The notes: generated by a model not told the origin, from the sequence alone. A DNA stretch of 64,000 bases from Hydractinia symbiolongicarpus (GCF_029227915.1 NC_079882.1:9236001-9300000), one strand, 5' to 3'. Numbered from the stretch's first letter, positions 1 to 11,943 are shown. Numbers and translations are program-made.

Positions 1-3000
1 ACGAAAACAAGGTAAGACATTTACTAATGCAAATTTTATGGTCTTAAGGATTAAAAAAAAGGCTGGATAATACTGGATAAACTATGAAGACTAAAAAAGT
101 ACTAAAAACTACTAAAGACTAAAAAAGATACAGTATTAGTGAATTTTTAAGTAACTGCGTATTATAAGTATGAAGTAGAAATAGGAATAATATGAATAAA
201 CAGAGGTAGAAATAAATTTTGGTTTAAATAATGAGTATCACAAGCGCTCTGATGAATTTTTAAAAGAAAGTTAAAGCATGCAAAAAGTTACGAAACAACA
301 ATTTTGTGCACAAAATTACAACGCACTTTAACAAATCAGGAGTGTTATGGTATATGCTAGGAAGGTAATAATCTTCCAATACAAACACTTGTTAAGGATA
401 AATATTCTTTTTAAATAGATATTTTAATGAGTCGTTTCAAGATGCCAACTCGAATTGGACCGACAACTCTTCTGATGTGTTCATGCCCACGGATCAAACT
501 ATAGAAGATCACATGGAAGATGGGAAAGTGATCAGAGCCTTTTGGGACTTACGTCAAGAGGTCAGTATCACTGCAATAACATAATCTTGCAGGGGGTAAT
601 GTGATGTCAATTGTTTACTCTTTTAAACTTTTTAGGTTGCTGTATTATGTCGCTTGCAACATCCGAATGTTATCAACTTCGTTGGTGTTTGCCACACCCC
701 TTTGTGTTTTGCTCTGGAATTAGCACCCATGGGGAGTTTGCAAACTATTTTGGAGAAGTTGCAAAATGAGAGAGAGGAGAAATATCGAGGTGTACCCACG
801 TTTAACATGTGTGTTGGGTCAGTGCTCAGCAAAGAAATCACCCACCTGATAGCACTTCAGGTAAGTTGGCATAAAGCGAACCACTTTTACGAAGAAAAAC
901 AATAACAGTAATCTTCATGATGGGTCAATAATCTTTGACACGAGCTTTAAGCGTGTATTTTCTACATTTCTGCATGTAACAACTTGCTTCTTGTGTTTAG
1001 GTCGCGCATGCGTTGTGCTACTTGCACGAATCAGAAATTATATATCGTGATTTGAAATCTGATAACGTGCTCGTGTGGTCGTTAAATCCAGATGACGATA
1101 TTAACGTTAAAATTTCAGATTATGGAATTTCAGCGTTTGCAACTCCGCAGGGCGTTATTGGAGAGGGTGGTACGCCAGGTTTTCAGGCACCTGAAATTAA
1201 AGTAGGCTGTGCGTATGATGAAAAAGTATAACTATTTTTTTTTTAATTTTAATTTATTTACACTGCCAAAAAAGTCAAGCTTCGTTTCATTTTTTATAGG
1301 TTGACATATTTTCATACGGCGTGTGGCTGTATGAACTGATATCTGGATTTCGACCGTATCGAGAGTATCGAACTGCCGCGGAAATGAAAAAAGCCGTCAG
1401 TCGTGGCATTCGTCCTTCATTACGCAAAGATGGCCTAAACCCGAACATGCCTTATTTAGAACTTTTAATGGAGGTAGGCATTTGTTTTCATGTGAACCAC
1501 TGAGAATGTTTACGTGTTTACAATTCCGTTTTTGAAGTGAACAAGTGTTTTTTATTTTCGCCGTAGGACTGTTGGCGTGCAAATCCTGTAGTACGACCTA
1601 CATGTACTGAAATCTTAGCACGCTTAGAAACACCAGAGATACGTGTACTAGACAATGTGTTTCCCTCCCTTGATGGCAGTGACTTAGAAAGTGTCAAATG
1701 TGTATCGTTATGGAAGAACCCCGATGAAGGTAGGTACCGGATTCGTTGTGTACCAATTTTTTTTTTATGTTCGTTACAAATCACAAGCGTTTTACTGTTT
1801 CCTTGCAGATGACAGCAACGATGAAGAAGAAGAGAAAAAAATACTTCTATGGTGTGACCAAGAAACGTTTCGAGAATACAAAATAATTGATGTTTACAAA
1901 GAGCGGGTCGTCTTGCATTCTATATGTCCCGGACCACGTGTTCTGTGTACAATAAATGTTGGAAAACACGTGTGGCTGGGAACGGAGGTAAGTATTGTAT
2001 TTGTAAAGACTATAAAATTCTCATCGGTAGTTCAAATATGAGTCGGAAAAATCTTTTTACTTTACTGTCATTGGTCAGACTAAAAGTGACAAAATGTTTG
2101 TCATGTTAACAGGGTAGACAAATTGAAATATTTGGTCAAATCAATTTATCTGATGAGCTGACGTCAGCAAAACCATCAGTGTTGTGGACTGTACCTGTCA
2201 GTGATCCGGTCATGCAAATGGTGACGTACGAAAAACAGGTTGGTTGGATAATTTAGATATTTTTTGAGGGCAAGTGAGATAAATCAGGAGAGAAAATACT
2301 TTACTATTCAAAGAAGCCTCGGCATCCTTCAGGCTTAAGTACCAGAGGAACGTTTTTGACTTTAACCCATTCGGTTGACTAAATTCCATCCTCTGCGTAC
2401 AGTGATTCAAAAAACAATTTTTTAGGCTCTATTCAATCACAAGAAAAGGAAAGCTAATTTTAGCGGATAGTCTATATTTTAAATTAAAAATAAAAAAACT
2501 TCTGCCTCAATTTTCCCGCGCAGTAATAACTTTGCGTGTGCAGTAATGTCTGCGCGTGAGCAGTAATAACTACGCATGTGGAGACATAACCATCAAAAGG
2601 TTTTGCCTATGATTCATGAGTAAACTTTTCAAGCGTTTAAATTCATCTTTTGTAGAGATCGCTCAGTCTTCAGGTTATATGAAACAAATCGATATAAGCA
2701 TTTAAATTTTTTGTGTTTTAAACAGGCTGGTTATGTATTGAGAGTTTTCGCCTCACTTGCAAATGGAACACTTTTGGTTTTAAGCAAGAAAGAAGGCGAA
2801 GCAGACGAAGATAAACTTTTGTTTAACGAAGAGATTGAAGATATAATATCCAATATGAAAGAGAAATGGTCTGAACCGACTGTAAGTTGAAACAGTGCGC
2901 GGATGCAAGTTTTGTCCTCGCAGCTTGCTTCTACTTTAATTGATATAAAAGTGTTATTATTTTAATCTTTTTTTTTATATATATTCAATAAGCGCTTCCC

Positions 3001-4814
3001 TCCTGAGAAACAGACAATAGTGCGACTGCCTTAACAAAACACATGCTGAGAAAAAATACATAAATACGTAACAAAATAGAATTTGTTTTAGAAGTTCACA
3101 AGAAATACTAAACTTAAATTAAATTAATTAAAAAAGAAGATAAGATACAGAGTAATTTAAAGCAGAGTAAGAAAAATGATATTTAGCTATAAGCGCCAGT
3201 TAAAAGCAGCACACAAGTGTCTAAAAGTAAGGGAGCCTTTCTTATCCACACCAAAAAAACTCCGTTAGAATCGACAATTTATCTCCACAATTTTGAGCTA
3301 TTTTTATGCAAAAATGGTACTGAAGCTGCAATGCTACATTACTGTGGTAACTACAATTTTTTCTGTAGGTAATTAACCTTGCAACAAAAGGACTTCCAGC
3401 TAAATGCATGACGTTCACAAGAAACAACACTGAATTGTGGGTAGGCTCTGGTAACATGATCATCATAATTAATCCCGATACGTACGAAATTCTGGAACAG
3501 ATTCAAGCTTTGCGCATGAAGAAACACCATTTAATTTCATGTATGGCTACTGATGGAAGTAGCGTATGGTTGAGTGATCGAAAGAGTTCCATTATCACGC
3601 AATGGGACGTAGAAACCAGGTCTAAGTTGTTGAAATTGCAATGTAATATGGAAGCTCCGTTAAAGCAGAACTTGGTTCGCCCAGTGGAGTTTAATGATGC
3701 AATTTCGTTTGAGGAATCGTTTTCGGAACAAGTTGATATGAGTCCCGTAGTTAGTGCTAACCGTGGTAGCAGCGGTAATGTCGCTAATAGCGGCAATAAC
3801 GGTGATATTGCTGATAGCGGTAACATCGCTAACAGCGGTAACATCGCTAACAGCGGTAACATCGCTAACAGCGGTAATAATGAGCGTGAAGATGCCGTTG
3901 CGCCTCTTGAAAGCCCAGTAGGCGCGACCACTCCCACTTCAAGAAGACCGAGTAGACTGTCGGGTATATATTCTAAATTTAGAGATGCTATATCGCGAAA
4001 AGATGCGGACACAGTTGATAACCTTAAGACAATATCTAACGCAGTGCCTCTCCCTAGCAATGTTGAGCCTGGTAAACAACGTTCTTCTTCCAACGCAGCT
4101 TCCTTGCAAGCATATAAACCGTCGAATGAAAGCGAAAACACTACGAAGAAAATAAAGAAGGAGGCAGTTGACTTCACAACACAATCCTCTAAATTATTAA
4201 CTAATCTACGAAAAAAACCTTCGTTAATGGTATCGAAGAGAAGTTCGAAGCGCAGAAATTATGCACCTAGTAAGGAGATGTTAGAGCATGATATTTCTGA
4301 CGAAGTGAAAAATGCTGCTATAACACGACCACGCGTTTCTGCGTGGTCAGGAACGCTCAACAGAGTCACTGCGATATGGTATTCTAAAGGCGCGTTGTGG
4401 GTGGGGCGAGCTTCCGGTGATATCTTGGTGATAAATATGAATGGCAAAAAGTTACTTAACGAAAACAAAGAACTTATTGATGAAATTCGGGCCACGATAG
4501 AGTGTGATTCCGAACTTGGTGTGGTGATTGCCATTTTAGGTGGAACGGTGCGACAACAAGAAAACTGCTCAAAAATGGTAACCAGCTTTGTGGAGATGGG
4601 TACTTCTAAATTGGCATCTGTTCTTAGAATGGAACCCAGAACAAGTAGAACACAGTCAGTTAGTGTAGCAATGGGAAGAAGAAGGTCCGTGTCACATTCT
4701 TTCGATAAGTTTCAAATCTTTGTATTCGAATTGTGGAGTTTGCACGAATTCAAAAAATTTAATGGAAAGATAACGTCCTTAAAAAATATTGAGGATGAAG
4801 AAGAGAAATATTAA
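1..4814 (+). CDS. LRRK1-like: LRRK1-like Roc-COR protein kinase, C-terminal 948 aa (partial, 5' end outside window)
   Basis: Exons: <1-11, 419-560, 636-860, 1001-1225, 1300-1473, 1567-1729, 1809-1987, 2113-2238, 2726-2881, 3369-4814 (stop TAA). All junctions are GT-AG and in phase, and the total is 949 codons including stop. Seen: kinase C-lobe with catalytic loop IIYRDLKSDNVLVWSL (Y in place of the usual H before RD), activation segment start DYG instead of DFG, GTPGFQAPEI, and YDEKVDIFSYGVWLYEL. DYG is a hallmark of LRRK kinases; HTPLCFALELAP and SDNVLVWSL resemble LRRK1 more than LRRK2. The last exons give a WD40-like propeller interrupted by a Ser/Asn-rich low-complexity insert. The P-loop/VAIK exon and the LRR, Roc and COR domains must lie upstream. 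Expected role (family knowledge): GTP-regulated Ser/Thr kinase on membranes and microtubules that phosphorylates Rab GTPases. No canonical AATAAA was noticed right after the stop. Confidence 0.9.
3772..3880 (+). repeat. 18-bp in-frame coding repeat (GNIANS) in the LRRK1 propeller insert
   Basis: About six units of an 18-bp sequence like ggtaacatcgctaacagc encode GNVANS/GDIADS/GNIANS. Three consecutive units are identical, implying recent slippage. They sit in a predicted disordered loop between propeller blades, where human LRRK1 also has a low-complexity Ser-rich insert, so length changes are probably tolerated. Confidence 0.85.
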
Positions 4815-5223
4815 AAGTATGTTTAATATAAAAATAGCTATTAAAGAGAATTAGTTAAGGATTAGTTGCTTTTAAAATCCTTGATGTTTTGAGGATCGCA
4901 GCACAAGTCAACTTGTCATTTCTAGTTCTCGCTCTATCTCTAGTTTTTAAAAGACTGATTTCCACTAATCCAGATTTGACCGGATTTTGATCCGCGCATG
5001 CGCAGAAGAGTTTTGTGGGTTTTTTTCATCCAAAATGTTCAAAAACAGTTCCATACTCGATTCAAAAAAAGGGTTAATATTTTTATGGTCCAAGTTTTGA
5101 ATGTAAGTTCGAAAACGAAAAGGAAAGAGTTAATTTTTGTGAGTAGAATATATTTTTTTAATGTTTGCCACTTAGAAATTTTACATTTTAAAGTAAAAAT
5201 GTCAAAGAATATTATCTGTGGTT

Positions 5224-5378
5224 GATCATATGTGAGAGCAATGATATGTAAGAGCAATGATATGTGAGAGCAATGATATGTGAGAGCAATGATATGTGAG
5301 AGCAATGATATGTGAGAGCAATGAAATGTGAGAGCAATGATATGTGAGAGCAATGATATGTGAGAGCAATGGTGAGAG
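5224..5378. repeat. 16-bp minisatellite, about 9-10 copies
   Basis: Near-perfect tandem copies of atgatatgtgagagca. Variants are limited to single bases (gtaagagc, aaatgtg). The period is not a multiple of 3, so ORFs over it cycle through repeat translations and are not genes. Confidence 0.95.
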
Positions 5379-6430
5379 TAAAAAATTGTGGTAAGGAAAT
5401 GAACATTAGAAATATGACTCACGATTGTGCCTTGTCGTCATCGTTACCAGAACACTCAATTGCACCAGTCTGAAAAAACAAAAGGAAAAAGAAAACAGGG
5501 GGATTAAAAAAGGAGATAAATGGGAAATATTTTTTAATTTTTTTTTGTTAAAAATGTTAGCCAGATAGCTAAACAACATGATGAATACGATCTTGACATC
5601 TCGCCTGTTCGCCAATATCTCAAAAGCAGTAAAATCATTCAAGGTTCTTAGTCGGATTGGTTTTAAACCGTTTCGGATCCGATTCGGACTGATCCAATTA
5701 AAGTGGAAATCTGTCGTAAATATATTTTTTGGATTTCACTTTATTATAAATTTATCTTTTACACTTTTTTTTACTATATCTAAATTTTATATATAATTTT
5801 TTTTTATGCAATGTAAAAATATGAAGAGATAAAATGTTCCTTTTTGGATTTAGAATAATCAACGAATAACAAATTGCTATGTCGCATCTTTGCTGTGTGT
5901 TTTTTCGTTTTAAAGTTTTGTATTTAGAAAAACGTAACTTGTAGTTTTGTATAATAATTTTTCTACTAAGAGATTTGTAGATAATATAATGTGAAAGTAG
6001 AACTGTCGAATTTTTTTGGGAGTGGTAGAATCCAGATAAAATAAACTTTAGCGCATAGAGTACAGTACAATGATGCAACTGCTCTTAAAGTAGATTTCTG
6101 TAGAGAAATAAACGAAAAAACTGTCTTTTTACCTGGGTTTTTATTTTCGTTGCTAATGATAAACGTTAAGAAATAGTACAGTTAATTCTTTTTCTGTTAT
6201 TTTTAGCTTTTTTACCAACAAATTTGTGGCTTTTACTAGGCCGTAAAAACAACATTGAGACATAACATGTACACGAGTTGTTGAAAATATGTCCAACAAA
6301 ATCAACTTTCTAAAAAGCAGACATCTATTTTTAGCGAACAGATTTTTTTGCATCAATGGTGGGAGCAAATTAGAGAGACATGTGCATTCAAGTAGATTTT
6401 TATTATACATTTTTATTTTTATAAACATTT

Positions 6431-6583
6431 GAAACTCTAAAATGAGGCTTAAGAATGTCTATGAAAACAACTTTTTCAGGCTCAAAATATGCTTAGGGTT
6501 ATGCTTAATGGCAAAAAGATTTATTGGAATATGCTTATGAAAAACACATGATCAGGCTCAAAATATGCTTATTTGAAAAAAAA
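6431..6583 (+). repeat. Dispersed repeat, left copy of inverted pair flanking Gemin8
   Basis: Runs from gaaactctaaaatgaggctt to the A-run after atgcttatttg. A nearly identical reverse-complement copy is at 10406-10558. Internal motif aaaatatgctta recurs. Probably a MITE or similar element; no encoded product. Confidence 0.85.
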
Positions 6584-6679
6584 TATATATTGCATTTGAA
6601 TTAGCAATTTTACTACACATATTTGGTTTTTTTGAAGTATAATATTTTGATTTTTCTACAACAGAAAAATAATATTGGT

Positions 6680-9243
6680 ATGGAGAGAGTAGAATATCTT
6701 CTGCACTCTTGTGTCGCTCAAGCTAAATGGCATTTAGAACAATACAAGAAATTTAATTATTATGCGACATATTATCGTTGTTTGTATGAGTCGTATTCGA
6801 GTAATTGGCAGGGAGAAAGGTCGAGACGAAATACAGATGTCGATGCGGTGGATTGGAATGAAGCCTACACAAATGTTGCTGGTAATTGTAATTATGAAAT
6901 GACAAATATTTTACCAGAAAAAAAGAAGAAGAAAAGAAAAAAGAAACGAAAAAGTTATGGAGAAAAAATGGAAAGTGACGATGAAAATAACGAGTTTGAG
7001 ATGGATGAAAGTTTCAAGGAGTTTCTTCTAAAATCAGCTGAACATAGGAAACAAAGGGGTTCGTAGAAATTTGTTTGCGATAAAGAAATATAGAGTGGCG
7101 CAATAATGTTATGGTTTGTTGTAGATGCAGCAAAAGCGAAACAAGTTGACGAGAAAGGTGATGATGTCAGCATGGAATGCGTTGAATATGTTGATGGTAT
7201 GTCAGATTTGTTGTTATATTAACCCCTGTTTTGTCATATTAAGTTTAAATGTGTTCTATTACTCTAGACATAATATGTTGGGGAAAAGGACGAGATTTGA
7301 AATATATCAAGCACAAGCAATTAGGAACGTTGTTTCTATATGAGTAAAACTCACTGCGAACTTGATTTGATCCAATACCTTATTGTGTGCTTATTTCAGC
7401 TAACGTCATCACATTATATTTTACCGATTTTTTTGCACCTCTCTAGGTCGTGGAACGGGTTGTTTCATAATTCGAACATTGTAGAAAGTGCATCTAGCGA
7501 ATATTTGCTTAGTTGATTGGCCCACATCCCTGCCAAAGTAGAACTTTTGAACCCTATTTTTCCTAAGTGGAAATTGTCCGGGGGCATTTATCCACGGGAG
7601 GTTTATATATTTTTCTTTATTCGTGTAAAAGTATGTTTTCTAAATTAAAACCCTTTATGACCGATGCCGAGAAACAATTGCGTCCTCGATGGGCTGTATT
7701 GCTAAATCTATAAAAGGCTGGGTTTTTAGTCCGCAAAATGTCAACCTCCCTAAATAGAATTAATATACCTAATATGTGAACGGTAGAGTTGGTAGACGAG
7801 ATTTGAACTTTAAATATATAGGCAATCTGCAAGACTAAAAAAGTAACCCTCGATTATCATTAATGACCACAATTTGGAAAACCATTTTCACAATTAAAAA
7901 TTACCACCTGTTAATATTCCGTGGCTAACAATAAGTTGTCATATAATTAGTCATGCTTTACAAGTGACTATAAATAAATTTACACGTGTAAACGTTCTAA
8001 TAAAGTGGATTTTTCACGGGACTAAAGCCTGGTTCACATGTATAAAGCAGAAGCAGAAGCAAGTGAAGTAAGCATGCGCATTAGGTCTAAAGTGAAGCGT
8101 GAAGCAGAAAGTGAAGTAAATTATTTTAAAGACAATTTTGAGCTAAACACAGAGAAGAAATTGTTATATTTTTAGTTTTATCCTATTCAACTGCGGAGCG
8201 CCTCGACAAAAAGTGCAGAAGAACACAACAATTTCAGGATGTTATGATTTGCTTCTGCTTCATAGGTTTAAACCGGGCAAGGATACCAGTTTCGTGTGTA
8301 AATATGATTACTTTGCTTCCAAAACCTTTCTTTTAAAACATATTTATTTGGAGTTCGCGGCACGAGATTGAAGCAAATAGTGGTGGTGAAGATAGATAAC
8401 GAGAGTAATAATGTTGTCATTGTTGGTCGACGAAAAAAACACCTTAACTTTATAAAGTATACACCTAGCGCAGTATTTTCTTCCTCTACAAACAACCTAA
8501 AAAGATATTTTCCTCGTCTTTCTGACGAACATATTTTGACTGATTTTTGAATGTTTGACCACGAAAAATATTTTATCTCGAAGAAGATATCCATCCGAGA
8601 TTTAATAATAAAGTAAGCATGTACCAGATTTTATTTCCAATACGCCTTTCCCGAAGTAGTTTTCTTAGATGTACCGCTGCTTTTTTTAACTTTTTTCAAA
8701 CAAAATGAATGTGATTTTTGAAATCCTCACCTAAAAATTGATAGAATGTGAAATAATTTAATTTTGTCCTAATTGTACTCTGTTACCGAAAATTACGAAG
8801 ATTTTGACCGTAACATTAATACCACCGAAACAGCATTTTCACATGTCGGATTAGGTTAAAAATTTATACACACGCTAATTCAATGATGCTGAATATAATC
8901 CTTAGTGAAAGCATAAAAATTCTAAGATTTTAAAAAACATGTATTCCGGAAACGTGTATTTGCCGAAGTTACCACGTAAAACGAAGCTCCATTGGAGTAT
9001 TGTGACCGAACTATATATAGTTAAACGGCTTTTTTTTGTTTAATTTTAGTTTTGCGAAAAGGTCCAGAAGGAACTGTTCTACCTCCCACAGCATTTAATA
9101 GAAAACAATTGTACGAAGAAAAGTATGGCGCAAAAGGAACGACAATACTGAGCTTGGAAACAGCTTTGCAATGGAAGTACAACAAATTTATTGATAGTAT
9201 GCCAACATCTCCGTGGCCAGCATTACCATTAAGGTTTAAGTAA
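6680..9243 (+). CDS. GEMIN8: Gemin8, SMN-complex subunit (214 aa)
   Basis: Coding exons 6680-7058, 7125-7196, 9050-9243; phases agree and the total is 215 codons including stop. The start MERVEYLL was chosen because an acceptor-like tract (tttttctacaacag) ends at about 6664, making the upstream in-frame ATG at 6623 intronic. Seen: N-terminal aromatic segment (WHLEQYKKFNYYATYYRCLY), a Lys-rich acidic middle, ESFKEFLLKSAEHRKQR matching the family's short helix, and a C-terminus RKQLYEEKYGAKGTTILSLE ... WPALPLRFK that parallels human Gemin8 (RLYG...KIQAMEAA... WPVIPLKF). Human Gemin8 is 242 aa. Known role: links Gemin6/7-Unrip to SMN for Sm-core assembly on snRNAs. The first donor (G|GTTCGT) is weak but is the only one that keeps the frame. 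Confidence 0.9.
7197..9049 (+). other. Gemin8 intron 2
   Basis: 1.85-kb intron with good donor (gtatgt) and acceptor (taattttag). It contains a small element at about 8029-8276 with imperfect terminal inverted repeats. No other coding sequence was found. Confidence 0.7.
8029..8276. mobile_element. Small MITE-like element in Gemin8 intron
   Basis: Left end cctggttcacatgtataaag continues into cagaagcagaagc; the right end, read as reverse complement, is cccggtttaaacctatgaag continuing into cagaagc. The imperfect terminal inverted repeats are about 27 bp. No clear target duplication was identified, so class is unknown. Confidence 0.5.
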
Positions 9244-9865
9244 ACACGTGTGGAACGTTTTAATTTGTGTGTGTATTTTTGTATATAAAAATTTAAAAAG
9301 CGACATGTTAACCATATCGTAATCTATCACTTTTGCGAGCATTTTTTTTTCTCTTTGAATTATAGCAGACCCGTGGTTACAACGAAACAACGTATCCATT
9401 TATCCAGAAAACAAAATTAAGCTGCAAAATTCTGCTGTATCCTACATGCCTTAGTGGTATTAATTTTCCTATGTACCATCCTTGACAACAATATTGGCGA
9501 GGCCGCGAAAATGCAACTTCTGTATATACGCACAGATATTTAGAATGCGCTAGTCGCATTTTTTAACATTCAAACTTTGGAATAATCCAGGTCCCAGGAT
9601 TTGCTGAAATAGCGGGAAAATAAGTTGTGTTTAGATTTAACAAAATAATCTAGCCCACATTGATAAGTTTCACATTGATAGGTTCAAATTAGGTGATTCT
9701 AATTTAGAAATAGCCTAAATACTAATTGTGAAAAGAGCCTTCAAAGTTTGCCGTCTTGCGCCAAATTTTTTTTTTTTTAAATTTTCGCGCGTGTTATTTT
9801 TTTGGGAAGAAATGCTTTTTCAAAACAGATTCACCCAAGTACACTTTTAATGATTTATTATTACT

Positions 9866-10003
9866 AGTCGTTAGCCCGTGGAAAATCCACGGGTTCGCCC
9901 GTGTTTTTTATACCGCATTGCGTCCTTCTCGCTATTGCGCAGCTAAGCTACCATTTTGCGTGACAGACGGACGGACAGACGTATACGGGTATTATAATAT
10001 AGA
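9866..10003 (+). repeat. Short interspersed repeat with hairpin head
   Basis: Begins ctagtcgttagcccgtgg; a hairpin cccgtggaaaatccacggg follows, then cgcccgtg, a cagacggacggacagacg purine-rich stretch, and it ends in tacgggtattataata. The arrangement resembles 3' tails of non-LTR elements or non-autonomous repeats; the family was not identified. Confidence 0.4.
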
Positions 10004-10405
10004 TGATTTCACAACAACGTTCCCTTTTCTTTGCATGAATAAAATCCCGCTTCTTTTCACTCTGACATAAAAAAATTGCGAATTTTTGCTATTTCTTGAC
10101 TTTCTTCGGGGGTGGTAATTTTTGCGAATGTGAACAGGAATAATATTTCGCGGTTAAATAATTTTTCGATTAAATCAGTCGGAATTACGTGTGTAGCAAC
10201 TACTTTAGACCGCGCACTTTAAATAAATGTTTTTATAAGCATCGCATTTATAAGCATCCGTGGCCTTAAATTTGGTCATTTTTTAAGCATATGCTAAGCA
10301 TTATGTGAAGCCTAAGTAAATGTTGTGAATTTTTTGTACTTTTTGTTTCGTGAGCAGTAAGAATTAAATTGTAATTACTGATGTTCAAAATATGCAATAT
10401 CTGCA

Positions 10406-10558
10406 ATTTTTTTTCAAATAAGCATATTTTGAGCCCATCATGTGTTTTTCATAAGCATATTCCAATAAATCTTTTTGCCATTAAGCATAACCCTAAGCAT
10501 ATTTTGAGCCTGAAAAAGTTGTTTTCATAGACATCCTTAAGCCTCATTTTAGAGTTTC
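10406..10558 (-). repeat. Dispersed repeat, right copy of inverted pair flanking Gemin8
   Basis: Reverse-complement copy of 6431-6583 with only a few differences (for example gaatgtc/ggatgtc and atgatcaggc/atgatgggc). Both copies have the gaaactctaaaatg end facing outward. Confidence 0.85.
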
Positions 10559-11022
10559 ACGGGCCTATAAGAAACATGTAGCACCAATTGTTGCGGGTCC
10601 TTATTTTCGCGGGTTGAAAAATAATTGCATTTGGAAGGGTATTATGAAAACTATTTCGTCGATTTAGTTTAGTCAAAAAATCATACGTGCGTGTCAAAAT
10701 TATACCATTAAGATAACCAAAACGAAAAGCAACGTCAATATTGATAAGAACTTCAACGAAAGTTGATCAACAAACACTGGATATAAGTTAGCAAACATTT
10801 TGTTTGCAAAACTACTTTCACAATATTGCTTTAAATATTAAGTAATGAAAATTAAAAATATTTAAAAAGGACTGGTTACTAATGAAACAATTCGCAGCTG
10901 TGTGTATTTTCATCGTTTTTTCTGTGAAACATTTATGCAATGTTTTTTGTAATTCAGTACTATATTTATCTGCCCTTCAACTTAAATTTCGATTAAATAA
11001 CCTGTGATTTGGAAAAATTGTT

Positions 11023-11943
11023 TCATGCAGCCGTTGAGTGATTGGATTGTCTTGATGACAATATAGAGCTCACCCTCCTTCGCACTTTTGTTAATCTGAA
11101 ATAGTATACGAACGGATCCAACACACAATTCAGCAGTGTTATGGTGTATACCGTTGACATTCCATAGGTCACCAACTCTGCTGTTTTCCCCTTAATCAAA
11201 ACATAGATGGAATAAACAGCCAACGGAATAAAACAAATCGCAAAAGTGATTAATATTCCCACAGCCATTCCCAAAGATCGCTTATGAACACCTATCTTTT
11301 TTCGTTTCTTCAACTCATTCACACTTCCTTTCTTTTGGATCTTTTCAACTTCTTTGTATACTCGAAAATGTATCAAAAACATGGATATGACAACAGGGAT
11401 GGTAAGAAGAGCCCCGATGACTTCATATCTCTGCCAGCAACGTGATGAAACAATGCTTGAAGTCAAACTTGAAGCCATACACAGGGACCACATAAGTATT
11501 GCCACAAACGTGTATCTGCTTTTTGTCGCAAACTTTTGATACAAAAACGGGTGAAGAATAGATAGATAGATATCGATTGTGATTAGGACAATTATTGTTA
11601 CCGACATGAGAACGAGGCTGTAACCAGCAGTGAGAAGATAAGTAGGGAGAACGCAATAAAGCTTTGCAAATAGGATTTCAACAATCTGCACAACCCATCC
11701 AGGCATCACAGCAAGAGCTGCTAACATATCCGTAAAAGCCAACATCATGAAGAGGTGCTCAGAAACGCTTGTCTTGCAAACTTGTTTCAACATGGCGAGT
11801 AGAAATAAAGAGTTGAAAAATATTGCAGAGATACATTGTGCGGACAAAATAATTGCCAGAGGGATAAAATACGCCTTGGTTGGAATTATTCTCACACCGA
11901 ATATGTCGCATATGTATTCAGTATCGTTCATATTCTCTGTCAC
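11023..11943 (-). CDS. Rhodopsin-like (class A) GPCR, intronless, 306 aa
   Basis: Seven hydrophobic segments. Recognisable class-A landmarks: Asn44 in TM1 (FFNSLFLLAML), Asp72 in TM2 (LAFTDMLAALAVMP), Cys97 and Cys169 for the ECL1-ECL2 disulfide, and TM7 LNCVLDPFVYYFR. Departures: DRY is DIY (124-126), the TM6 CWxP motif is FAICFIP (no Trp), and NPxxY is DPFVYY. N-terminal NDT is a possible glycosylation site. The intracellular tail is short and basic. Single exon, as in many lineage-expanded cnidarian receptors. Ligand cannot be inferred. Start is the first in-frame Met. Confidence 0.85.
   Translation of the reverse strand: MTENMNDTEYICDIFGVRIIPTKAYFIPLAIILSAQCISAIFFNSLFLLAMLKQVCKTSVSEHLFMMLAFTDMLAALAVMPGWVVQIVEILFAKLYCVLPTYLLTAGYSLVLMSVTIIVLITIDIYLSILHPFLYQKFATKSRYTFVAILMWSLCMASSLTSSIVSSRCWQRYEVIGALLTIPVVISMFLIHFRVYKEVEKIQKKGSVNELKKRKKIGVHKRSLGMAVGILITFAICFIPLAVYSIYVLIKGKTAELVTYGMSTVYTITLLNCVLDPFVYYFRLTKVRRRVSSILSSRQSNHSTAA

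Larger units (their letters stand above)
4815..6679. other. Intergenic region LRRK1-Gemin8
   Basis: Nearly 1.9 kb with no convincing gene. It holds a 16-bp minisatellite (5224-5378) and one arm of a 153-bp inverted repeat (6431-6583). A polypyrimidine stretch with AG at about 6663 looks like a splice acceptor for Gemin8, so a 5' UTR exon of that gene probably lies in this region. Short ORFs here are AT-rich and repeat-derived. Confidence 0.6.
9244..11022. other. Intergenic region Gemin8-GPCR
   Basis: No gene seen. Holds a short interspersed repeat starting with a hairpin (9866-10003) and the right arm of the inverted repeat pair (10406-10558). Confidence 0.6.

Noticed and set aside
3503-4184. 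Long minus-strand ORFs opposite the LRRK1 last exon
   Set aside because: Antisense shadow of a real exon; repeats such as LLAMLPLLAMLP mirror the GNIANS coding repeat.
5039-5422. ORFs with repeated HISLLSHIIALT peptides
   Set aside because: Translation of the 16-bp minisatellite; no start context or domain.
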